From Burkholderiales bacterium (GTDB lineage Bacteria > Pseudomonadota > Gammaproteobacteria > Burkholderiales > SG8-41): a stretch of DNA of 16,371 nucleotides. Position numbers and translations under genes: made by a program. Positions 6,769 to 13,714 of the stretch are shown one piece after another; positions within the stretch are counted from its first letter, which is position 1; each line of letters begins with the position of its first letter. The stretch spans positions 1 to 16,371 of the forward strand of contig SYEN01000320.1 of NCBI GenBank assembly GCA_005800795.1, written 5' to 3'. Under the pieces are notes generated by a model, which was not told the DNA's origin, did no database searches, and was given only the letters and a program-made list of their open reading frames with translations.

Positions 6769-8573
6769 CGTTTCACCTGTCCCCACAAATCACTCGAAAA
6801 CTTGCGCGCAAACTCCAGCACCTCTTCCCATTGCCTCACATACGCGATACGCCAGCCTTGCGCCAGGATATGCTCGGCATGTTTATTACCTTTGGAAACC
6901 ACGGCGTTAAGCAGCATGGTGCCGCCGCCGCCCGCCGCCTGCAACGCGGCTTGCGCGGCATCCCAGCCCAGGCGCGCGCGGCCCTTGCCTTCGGCGGAAT
7001 CCAGCGAATTGAAGATGTCGGTGTCGGTCACAATCAGAATATGCACCGGGCGTTTGCTGGTTTTCCGCTTTTGCAGCTCTGCCACCATGTCGTCGAGCCG
7101 GAAGATACCGTAGCTATAACCCGTGCCAAGGTATTGCGTCATCAACCCCAGCACCGGCGCCTGCTCGCGCAGAAAACCTTCGGTGGCGATGGATTTGCCG
7201 ACCTCGCCCGACAAACAAGCCATCACGCGGCCACCCGCGCGCAGAGCGGATAACGTCACAATGAATCCTGCGAGCACCGGGTACGACAGGTTCACCGTGG
7301 GATTGGGCATGGAGCCGGAACAATCGATGCCCACGTACAGATCAAACGGCTCCTTGTGCGGGTCGCTGCCCGGTGTGTCGCCATACACGCGCGCGAGCGT
7401 GGTCACACCCGGCACCACATGCGGGCTCATCACCACACTCTCGATCCAGTCCACCTCGGTGAGCGAGCGGCCAATGTCCCAGGTCTCCATCCCCTCCGGC
7501 ATGGGCTCCTGCGCGTGCGGTGTTTCTTTCACCAGAAAACGTATGAGGTACGGCATCGCACGTTCGCGGTAATAACGAATGGTGATATCGGCGTCGCTGG
7601 CGTTGCCGTTCAACTGTTTGATCAGTTCACGGTACTCGCTGATATCGCGGAATTGCTTTTCGGATTTCTGCCCGCCGGGGCCTTTGCTGTGATCTGCATC
7701 ATCGTCACCTTGCGGCCCCGATGCGTCACCATCCATTTTTTCACCCGCCACCAGCCGGTCTTCCGACGGGTGCAACACCGGTTCCAGTTCATCGTCGTCG
7801 ATGCCGGATAATCCGTCGGGCAACTCACCACCTTCGCCACTTTGATCGCCTTCGCTATCCAACAAGCGGCTGGCCGACTTGCGCAGCTTATTGCCTTCGT
7901 CCTTGGTCAGGTAAGTCAGACATAACGCACCAAACGACGACGCGCCTTTCATCCAGTCGCGCGCATAGACGCGAATCATGCGCGCGCCGAGTTGCGCATC
8001 ACCTTCCTGACCGGCTGTCAGCGGTTTTTTCACCAATGCGCCGCGCTCAAGCTGCCACAGGATTTCGTACATGCGCAGATAGATGCGCCACAACACACTG
8101 CTGCCATCATCACCGAGCTTGGCGTAGATGCGATCAAGACTCAGCCCATGGCTGCGCTGCAAACGGTCGTTGATGAACAAATCCGCATAGAGGTTGGCGA
8201 TCATCGGTGCGTGTTCTTCCACGCCCGGCAGCCCGCGACGCACACGCGCCAGCAACCGCCCTTGATCGGTGAGATCACCGGGGCAGTAAATGTGATGCCC
8301 GATCTCATGTGCCATGATCTCCAGTGGAAACGCTTCCAGCCCGCGCTCGGCGATGTCCAGCAAGTTAAGTACCACTGCGTGATCGGTGAGCCGGATCATG
8401 GCGAAGCTCATGGTGAGATGTTCCTGCTTCGCCTGCTTGTGCGTCATGCACCAGCGCGGTTCTGTCAGGCGTGCATAGGAACTCCACAGCGCCAGCGCGT
8501 GCGGCCATTGCTCGCGCCAGGTGTCGCGTAGCGTTTCAAGGTCTACAACTGCGGGCATCGTGCGGGAACCCAT
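6765..8573 (-). CDS. Zincin-motif plus vWA-domain protein (MoxR partner, DUF2201-like)
   Basis: Cytoplasmic two-domain protein of 602 residues from the ATG at 8573 (a second ATG at 8558 is possible). The N-terminal half holds a helical metallopeptidase-like domain with EIMAHEIGHHIYCPGD, giving the zinc motif H89-E90-x-x-H93, and NLYADLFIND at 127-136 as a candidate source of a further ligand. Residues about 240-305 form an acidic disordered linker. The C-terminal vWA domain has a complete MIDAS: DCSGS at 417-421, T484 in LGTGYS and D517 in VTDTD. This architecture matches proteins I know as 'putative metallopeptidase domain / VWA-like domain' (DUF2201), usually beside MoxR ATPases. vWA partners typically present metal-dependent ligands to the AAA+ ring. 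Its 3' end overlaps the coiled-coil gene by four bases. Upstream is a 96-base gap holding a REP-like palindrome. Confidence 0.88.
   Translation of the reverse strand: MGSRTMPAVVDLETLRDTWREQWPHALALWSSYARLTEPRWCMTHKQAKQEHLTMSFAMIRLTDHAVVLNLLDIAERGLEAFPLEIMAHEIGHHIYCPGDLTDQGRLLARVRRGLPGVEEHAPMIANLYADLFINDRLQRSHGLSLDRIYAKLGDDGSSVLWRIYLRMYEILWQLERGALVKKPLTAGQEGDAQLGARMIRVYARDWMKGASSFGALCLTYLTKDEGNKLRKSASRLLDSEGDQSGEGGELPDGLSGIDDDELEPVLHPSEDRLVAGEKMDGDASGPQGDDDADHSKGPGGQKSEKQFRDISEYRELIKQLNGNASDADITIRYYRERAMPYLIRFLVKETPHAQEPMPEGMETWDIGRSLTEVDWIESVVMSPHVVPGVTTLARVYGDTPGSDPHKEPFDLYVGIDCSGSMPNPTVNLSYPVLAGFIVTLSALRAGGRVMACLSGEVGKSIATEGFLREQAPVLGLMTQYLGTGYSYGIFRLDDMVAELQKRKTSKRPVHILIVTDTDIFNSLDSAEGKGRARLGWDAAQAALQAAGGGGTMLLNAVVSKGNKHAEHILAQGWRIAYVRQWEEVLEFARKFSSDLWGQVKR
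6773..6778 (-). promoter_or_regulatory. Ribosome-binding site deciding the start of the coiled-coil gene
   Basis: AGGTGA on the minus strand, four bases before the GTG at 6768 and inside the 3' end of the vWA gene. The alternative GTG at 6786 has no purine-rich site upstream. This site favours the shorter start and coupled translation. Confidence 0.6.
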
Positions 8574-8603
8574 AACACCGATAGCATCGCAGTCACCCTA
8601 TAG

Positions 8604-8623
8604 ATTCCCGCCTGCGCGGGAAT
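8604..8623. repeat. REP-like palindrome between genes of the MoxR block
   Basis: Perfect 8-base stem ATTCCCGC (8604-8611) and GCGGGAAT (8616-8623) around a CTGC loop, followed by GACG. Read through on the minus strand it encodes VIPAQAGI, the tell-tale peptide of a very common proteobacterial intergenic palindrome. It sits in the 96-base gap between the helical protein gene and the vWA gene. It could trim or attenuate the transcript, or be a passive repeat. Confidence 0.75.
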
Positions 8624-8669
8624 GACGCGGTGGTATGTGACACACTCAATACTTGGATGAACCTTCATG

Positions 8670-9701
8670 TCACACGAACTTCGGGCATCGCAGCAACGCC
8701 ACCTGATACGAGGTGCGCAGCACCACCGCCAGGATGCCACCCTGCCACACAGCGTCATGCGCAGTTTCGAGTTCGGGAAATGGGTGCGTGCGGCCGGCTA
8801 TCACCACAAAGCCGCCGTCACCCACCTTGGCGGCGATGCTCTTGTCACCCGCTTCCAGCGGCCACTCGGATGCAGCGCCGATACGAACACACTGCTGACC
8901 GTAGCCATCGGCCGCCAGCCACCATGTGTGCTGGCCATCACTCGCGGCCATACGCCCGCCCGCCCTGCCGATTGCTGGCAATGCGGCGAACGGCCCGCCC
9001 ATTCCGCGAAAGCCGCCACACCAGCCCAGCCATTCCGGCTTCTTCGGCGGCTCTTTTTCTTCCGCGCGCAGGGCGGGGTGTTGCGCCAACGTGTTCCATA
9101 GCGCGGCGTCTGGTGTAAACGAGAGATCGAGCGCCGAGCGCATCCAGTCGGCAGGCAACGCGGGCGCATCACGCAATGCGGCCTCGCGCTGCGACGCCAA
9201 CCCCGCGCGCCATGCAATGACACGGCCCAGCGCGAGCGCCTGTTCCACCGTCGCGGACGTGGCCACGGGTTTCAGCACTGCCGCCATGCGCTGCGTCCAC
9301 TCCTTCGCACGTGCGCCATCCACGGTGCAAAGCTGATGCAGCGCATTTAACAGCGCACCCGACACGCGCTCCGGCTCTCGCGCCACCAGCGGCGCCAGCG
9401 CCGCCAGCAACTGTTTGTAACATGCGGCGAAAACCGCATCACGCGACACCGGCCCGAGCCATTGTTTCGCCACCAGCGGCAGCGCCTGATCGTAGAGCAC
9501 ATCGATGACGCCATCCACCGCGGCCGCATCCTGCGCCGCGACGATTTCAGCTACGGGGCTTAGTGTCTCGCGCAGAAACGCGTGCCATGCCTCCGGCGTC
9601 AATGTGCGCTGTTGCTGCTGCGCGGCAATAAAGCGTTGATTAAAATCCGCGCGCCGCGCCTTTAATACCGCCGCCAGCGCAGCGCTGACCGCACCCGTCA
9701 T
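8670..9701 (-). CDS. Helical protein of unknown family, third component of the MoxR/vWA set
   Basis: No family recognised. It has 343 residues from the ATG at 9701. Residues 1-215 look all-helical, with alternating Ala/Leu-rich amphipathic helices (GVIDVLYDQALPLVAKQWLG; AVFAACYKQLLAALAPLVAR; SGALLNALHQLCTVDGARAK) suggestive of a helical-repeat scaffold. After a Lys/Pro hinge (EEKEPPKKPEWLGW, 214-227), residues 228-343 turn glycine-, tryptophan- and valine-rich (ASDGQHTWWLAADGYGQQ; KVGDGGFVVIAGR), suggesting beta strands. No catalytic motif, signal peptide or membrane segment is visible. The start overlaps the MoxR stop as ATGA, with a GGTGA ribosome-binding site at 9713-9709. By position it is the dedicated third component of the MoxR-vWA pair, perhaps an adaptor or substrate sensor. 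Some MoxR-vWA operons described by comparative genomics carry such variable third proteins. Confidence 0.82.
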   Translation of the reverse strand: MTGAVSAALAAVLKARRADFNQRFIAAQQQQRTLTPEAWHAFLRETLSPVAEIVAAQDAAAVDGVIDVLYDQALPLVAKQWLGPVSRDAVFAACYKQLLAALAPLVAREPERVSGALLNALHQLCTVDGARAKEWTQRMAAVLKPVATSATVEQALALGRVIAWRAGLASQREAALRDAPALPADWMRSALDLSFTPDAALWNTLAQHPALRAEEKEPPKKPEWLGWCGGFRGMGGPFAALPAIGRAGGRMAASDGQHTWWLAADGYGQQCVRIGAASEWPLEAGDKSIAAKVGDGGFVVIAGRTHPFPELETAHDAVWQGGILAVVLRTSYQVALLRCPKFV

Positions 9702-11284
9702 GATTTATTCACCAACCAGTGCAGGTAGTTGGTATAGCGCTGATGCAGATATTTGAGCTTCAGAATGTCGTCAAAGCGTGGCCCATGCACCTTGCGTTGC
9801 GCGGCCCAGGTTTCGAGCGTGCGCTCGATCTGCGCGAGGCGCTTGCGCACCTCGGACTCTGTCAATCCATCCAGCCCCTTTTGAAACTCGGCGTCAAAAC
9901 GCGCCACCGGGTCGTCCTTGTCGAGATTGAGCCGGTCAAACTCCTGGCACGACAGGTCAAACAGTTGCCGCAACCAGCCGATGCGATCGACTCGATACAC
10001 CGTCTGCCCGCCCTGCTCGAAGTACGGCGCGTCGGCGTTTTGCGTGAGCTTGTCGTGCAACACAAACGGCAGCACCTGGCGGATATCCTCCAGCGTGACA
10101 AACTCGTCGCCGCGAAACCACGCCATCGCCTTCACATACACCAGCACGGTCATCAGCGCGCGCACTGACAGGCCGTTACGCGTTTGCAAGCCGAGGTCTT
10201 TTACCTTGTCCTTGCCGGTGTCGAGCGCATCAAGCTGGTGAAACTCCACCCCTGACAACTTGACCGTGTCCTTGGTTTTGTATTCGAGCTGCGCGGCGGC
10301 GTATTCATAAAACTCAAACTGACTGGCGAAGTGCTCAATGCGGCGGCGCAGCGGGTCGGGTAATTTGATGGCCAAAATGTCCGCATTGGCCTGATCGATC
10401 TCGGCTTCGTTAAAAATAATGGCGCGCGGCACCAACGTCTCCGGTTTGATCCCCGCCTCAATGCGCGACAGCAGATCACCCAGAAAACGCGGGTTAAAGT
10501 GCAGCGCCTTCACCACCACGTCGATACGGTCGCGCAACGCCTCGATCACCTGATAGGTGCCGCCACCCGCATCATCGTTGGCGGTGAGATACCACGCTGC
10601 TTCCGGGCACTCGTAAATCTGATCAAGCAGCTCCGCGTAGTTGTCCGCCATGACAGTGAGCAACGCCGACTGCGTACGCGTGGGAATACGATTGTATTCG
10701 TCGATGATCTTCACGCGCATCGCCAGCCACTTGCGCCAGGCGATGCGGATGTTGTCCATGCTCTCGGCCTTCACCAGGTCGCCGGGCAACGGGTTGCCCA
10801 ACAGATCGGTGATCGTCATCTGCGGCTGGCCATGCTGAATGGCGCGCTTCACGTCCTTCAACGGATAACCCGCGAGTATGCCCATCAGTATGGCGCTCGC
10901 CGTCTTGCCACGCCCCGGCCCGCCCACCAGCAGGCAGCGCTTGCGCACCACCAGGTTCAGCAGCGGTAGCAGCACAAAGCTCGAATAACTTTGCCCCGAT
11001 GGCAAACGCAGCACGCTTTTCTGGTCGCCAAAGGTGTACTGCGGCGATGGCCCGTCCTGATACTCGATGTCGTAGAACGGGTTGATGATGGCCTGATTGA
11101 CGATCCAGAAATACGCCTGGCGCAGCTTTTCATCGAGCGCGACAGCACTCGCGCCCGCTTGTGATTGCGGTTGCGCGAGCAGGCCGTCGTAGAGATCAGC
11201 GACATCGAAAGTCTTCGATGGTTTTGCCTTCGAGGGTCTTGTCGGCGACTCGGAAACTTTTTGGAACATGTCCAGCAAACCCAT
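9698..11284 (-). CDS. MoxR-type AAA+ ATPase
   Basis: AAA+ ATPase of the MoxR branch, 528 residues, cytoplasmic, expected to form a hexameric ring that remodels target proteins with a vWA partner. Walker A GGPGRGKT at 121-128; Walker B KIIDE at 192-196; sensor 1 in WYLTANDD (N236); arginine-finger region ALRDRID at 249-255; sensor 2 in NGLSVRAL (R375). All catalytic motifs are intact. It is longer than a typical 300-350-residue MoxR. About 100 extra N-terminal residues (DVADLYDGLLAQ; FWIVNQAIINPFYDIEYQ) and about 120 C-terminal ones include a helical, charged tail (RKRLAQIERTLETWAAQRK). The ATG at 11284 has a GAGGG ribosome-binding site at 11295-11291, six bases upstream. It heads the block; the next gene overlaps its stop by four bases. 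A repeat element ends 19 bases upstream. Confidence 0.93.
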   Translation of the reverse strand: MGLLDMFQKVSESPTRPSKAKPSKTFDVADLYDGLLAQPQSQAGASAVALDEKLRQAYFWIVNQAIINPFYDIEYQDGPSPQYTFGDQKSVLRLPSGQSYSSFVLLPLLNLVVRKRCLLVGGPGRGKTASAILMGILAGYPLKDVKRAIQHGQPQMTITDLLGNPLPGDLVKAESMDNIRIAWRKWLAMRVKIIDEYNRIPTRTQSALLTVMADNYAELLDQIYECPEAAWYLTANDDAGGGTYQVIEALRDRIDVVVKALHFNPRFLGDLLSRIEAGIKPETLVPRAIIFNEAEIDQANADILAIKLPDPLRRRIEHFASQFEFYEYAAAQLEYKTKDTVKLSGVEFHQLDALDTGKDKVKDLGLQTRNGLSVRALMTVLVYVKAMAWFRGDEFVTLEDIRQVLPFVLHDKLTQNADAPYFEQGGQTVYRVDRIGWLRQLFDLSCQEFDRLNLDKDDPVARFDAEFQKGLDGLTESEVRKRLAQIERTLETWAAQRKVHGPRFDDILKLKYLHQRYTNYLHWLVNKS

Positions 11285-11303
11285 AAATAACCCTCGCTGT
11301 TTT

Positions 11304-11408
11304 TTAACCGCAGATAAACGCAGATGAACGCAGATAAAATCCGTTAAAAATAATCACTTACAATGCGCCCGTCTTCATCTGCGTTCATCTGCGTTTATCT
11401 GCGGTTAA
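11304..11408 (-). repeat. Inverted-repeat intergenic element, copy 2 (GCAGATGAAC family)
   Basis: Element of 105 bases between the phosphatase stop (11423) and the MoxR ATG (11284). Its arms are perfect 32-base inverted repeats, 11304-11335 and 11377-11408. Each starts TTAACCGCAGATAAACGCAG and carries three GCAGAT units at 10-base spacing. The 41-base centre is A/T-rich. On the minus strand it reads GAAGACGGGCG, then TTGTAA, then ATTATTTTTAACGGATTTT, matching the core of the copy at 5975-6122. The transcribed element could fold into a 32-bp hairpin. It lacks a T-run tail, so I do not call it a terminator. No transposase or target-site duplication is evident. Confidence 0.88.
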
Positions 11409-11422
11409 TTCGATCTGTAGTA

Positions 11423-13285
11423 TCACTCCCGATGCCCTGCGTACTTGTGCACAAACTCCTCCTGCACCGCCGTTTCCACCGCGCGCGGTGAACGTTTCTC
11501 GCGCACCAATGTTATTGCTGCATCGGCGCGCATGCCTGAACGTGTAAGGTAACTCGCCGCCACCATGCCGGAGCGGCCGAGGCCCGCCATGCAATGCACC
11601 GCGACTCGTGCGCCGCTGTTGAGCGCTTCGTCCAGCCATTGCGCGATGTTATCCATCTGCTCCAGCGTGGCAGCGCGTTGATCGAGCAGTGCGTCCTGAC
11701 GGTGTTTTAATCCCGCTGTCTGCACTGCGCTGGCGAGTGACTCGACGCCGCGCGCGGCGAGTTCATCATCCGTGATCAACGACAGCACATGGGTGACGCC
11801 TGCGGCCTTGAGGCTCGCGATATCAGTGGCAAGATCGCGTCCATAGTCGCGCCGCCCCGGCAAAATGGTAATGCCCAGATTGGGTTTGATCCAATCCACC
11901 CGCAGCGGGCCGGTGCGCGTTAATCGATGCTCGATGATGGCAGCCGCGCGCCCCGCCGTGTGCAAAGCCCACAAGCGTTGCCAGTGGTTGCACTCCTCAA
12001 AGCCCATGGTGTGCAGGGCATAACGCAACTGCGCGATCAAGAGTTGCAGCGGGTCACGGTCGCTTTGCAGCAGCGCCGGGTAATACGAGCGCAGTTTGCG
12101 CACGGTGTCCCATGCGCGCACGAACACCGGCGTGGTGATGTTCCCCTCAGCCGCATGCGGCAATTCGCCCGCGAGATCCCGCACTTCGAGCAAGGCCCCG
12201 GTGACGCGCACCGCTTCCGCCAGTTCCGCCGCGCTGGTGTCCGGCGTCCAGATGTACAGCACATCATTTTCCAGCTTGGCCAAGTCTTTGATGATATGGC
12301 CGCGATGCGTGTGGAAAAAATCAATGAGCCACACATTCTGGTGCGCATCCAGAATAATATTGGCGCCATTCAAATCGCCATGTACATGCGCAAACCACCA
12401 CGAGCGCGCGCGCTGGCGCGGCAACTTGTCGAGCACATGCTCGTAGAAGCGGCAGACGTTAGGCGTCGTCATTCCGCCTGGCAGTGCCAACGTTTCACCA
12501 TTCGCCGGAGCACCCAGCAATTCCTCAACACGCTGGCGCACATGCGGCGCCCATTTCGCGCTAAACGCGTAGTACTCAAACAAATCCGCACGCTCGCGCT
12601 CCGGCGCGCTGTAAAGCCGCGCGAGCTGCTCGCCAAACACGGTGTCGAGGATATGCTCGACCTCCGATTGCGGCAGGCCATCCATATAGAGCCGCTGAAA
12701 GGTATTGGTCACGCCCTCGCCCATCGCGGCATAACGATATTTAATCGCGCCACGCTCGCCCCAGTCGGCAAAATCGGTGATGCGTGGTGCGGAGTTGCCC
12801 AGCACCTGTTCGATCTGCTCAAACGCGGCGCGCTCGCGGCCTGTGGGCTCGCGTGTGCCGATCTTCACCACGTGTGGCGTCTGGCGGCGGCGTTCACGAT
12901 CAACGCTCTCGCACGCCAGCACCAGGTTGCCGGAGAAACCGCCAGTCAACCCTCGCGCGCGCACGCTGCTGCAATCGCGGAACAGATACGCCAGCAACTC
13001 ACGATCGGTGTCGGTGGGCGCCATACGCGTGTCAAAGCTCACCTCGGGCCGGTACGCCGCAACAGCCTGCAAGGGCGCTTCATCCAGCGTGCCGCCAAGA
13101 AAATCCACAAAGCCGCCGACTGAATCGATGATACGCACGCCGAGCAGTTTTTGCAGTTGCTCCAGCGCGAGAAAATGCCCGCTGCGGCTGGCGCTCGCGG
13201 TCAGCGCCGAGCACACGGCAATCTCGGCATCGGGGTAACGCGTGCGCAGTTCGTACGCAAGAAAATCACCTTGGCTTCCGTCCAT
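11423..13285 (-). CDS. Kinase-like (APH-type) plus dual-specificity phosphatase protein; 3' part of a frameshifted gene
   Basis: Open frame of 620 residues. Residues 7-65 (DFLAYELRTRYPDAEIAVCS onward) look like the C-terminal third of an isochorismatase-like fold whose beginning lies in the frame ending at 13201, so the real gene probably starts at 13713. Residues about 95-440 are a phosphotransferase/kinase-like domain: glycine loop TGGFSGN (114-120), VVKIG with candidate ATP Lys K141, catalytic loop HGDLNGANIILD (302-313) and metal-binding Asp in WLIDFFHT (D322). Residues about 465-620 are a dual-specificity phosphatase domain: VHCMAGLGRSGMVAAS (563-578) has C565 and R571 of the CX5R loop, and D531 or D536 could be the general acid. 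A kinase-like and a phosphatase domain in one chain suggests reversible phosphorylation of one target. It lies just upstream of the MoxR block, separated by a repeat element. The ATG at 13285 is the only in-frame start if there is no frameshift. Confidence 0.78.
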   Translation of the reverse strand: MDGSQGDFLAYELRTRYPDAEIAVCSALTASASRSGHFLALEQLQKLLGVRIIDSVGGFVDFLGGTLDEAPLQAVAAYRPEVSFDTRMAPTDTDRELLAYLFRDCSSVRARGLTGGFSGNLVLACESVDRERRRQTPHVVKIGTREPTGRERAAFEQIEQVLGNSAPRITDFADWGERGAIKYRYAAMGEGVTNTFQRLYMDGLPQSEVEHILDTVFGEQLARLYSAPERERADLFEYYAFSAKWAPHVRQRVEELLGAPANGETLALPGGMTTPNVCRFYEHVLDKLPRQRARSWWFAHVHGDLNGANIILDAHQNVWLIDFFHTHRGHIIKDLAKLENDVLYIWTPDTSAAELAEAVRVTGALLEVRDLAGELPHAAEGNITTPVFVRAWDTVRKLRSYYPALLQSDRDPLQLLIAQLRYALHTMGFEECNHWQRLWALHTAGRAAAIIEHRLTRTGPLRVDWIKPNLGITILPGRRDYGRDLATDIASLKAAGVTHVLSLITDDELAARGVESLASAVQTAGLKHRQDALLDQRAATLEQMDNIAQWLDEALNSGARVAVHCMAGLGRSGMVAASYLTRSGMRADAAITLVREKRSPRAVETAVQEEFVHKYAGHRE

Positions 13286-13713
13286 ACGCCCATCACGCCG
13301 ATGCGTTGCGGCGTTGCCAGTTCGTTGGCAAGCGGCGTGCCCAGAAAATCATTCAGCCCCGGTGAATCGATCAGGGTGACGCGCTTGTCAGCCGTCTCCG
13401 GCACCGCAAACGCAAACGCCGCGCCCGGCGTGCCCTTGATGCAATGTGCGCCAAACTGTGCCAGATGACGCGCCTGCTCCGCATCACGGTCATCGTGCCA
13501 GTCGCGGATATGCACCAGTTTCAATTGCGCGTCGGGCTGTTGATAAGCCCAGCGCATCACACGCGCGACCGGCCCCTCGGTGGGTGTGTCGCCCATCAAG
13601 CGCCGTGCCTCTTCAAAACCGATGTGCAGCAGATGAGGCAGCCGGTCGTAACGCCCGACGGGTGCTACGAAATCGTGTTGCAGACACTGGGTGATGAGGA
13701 CGGCGTTGTTCAT
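13201..13713 (-). CDS. Isochorismatase-like domain, 5' part of the frameshifted fusion gene
   Basis: From the ATG at 13713 the frame gives MNNAVLITQCLQHDFVAP, LKLVHIRDWHD, FGAHCIKGTPGAAFAF and IGVMGVWTEAKVIFL, then unrelated residues to a stop at 13201. This is the order of an isochorismatase/nicotinamidase-like cysteine hydrolase fold. The fold is cut off exactly where the overlapping frame continues with LAYELRTRYPDAEIAV. One extra T in the TTTT run (plus-strand AAAA, 13262-13265) would give VIFLAYELRTRYPDAEIAV and join the two. The usual catalytic Asp (in D-x-Q-x-D-F) is Cys here and the usual nucleophilic Cys is Lys (TEAKV for T-x-x-C-V), so hydrolase activity is doubtful. A start at 13788 is possible, but 13713 begins at the fold's first strand and follows the preceding TGA by one base. 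It may be a true frameshift, a programmed one or a sequence error. Confidence 0.72.
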   Translation of the reverse strand: MNNAVLITQCLQHDFVAPVGRYDRLPHLLHIGFEEARRLMGDTPTEGPVARVMRWAYQQPDAQLKLVHIRDWHDDRDAEQARHLAQFGAHCIKGTPGAAFAFAVPETADKRVTLIDSPGLNDFLGTPLANELATPQRIGVMGVWTEAKVIFLRTNCARVTPMPRLPCARR

Positions 13714-13714
13714 A

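Noticed and set aside
11304..11408. Perfect 32-base inverted repeat considered as a terminator of the kinase-phosphatase gene
   Set aside because: The stem is long, but the arms end in GGTTAA on the minus strand without an immediate U-tract, and a related copy lies elsewhere in the window. A repeat-family origin explains it better, though some attenuation is possible.
11927..13123. Long plus-strand open frame (398 codons) opposite the kinase-phosphatase gene
   Set aside because: It lies wholly antisense to a gene with clear catalytic motifs, its product is Arg/His/Gln-rich without recognisable motifs, and such mirror frames are usual in GC-rich coding DNA. The same applies to plus-strand frames at 1757-2581, 2690-3541 and 724-1392.
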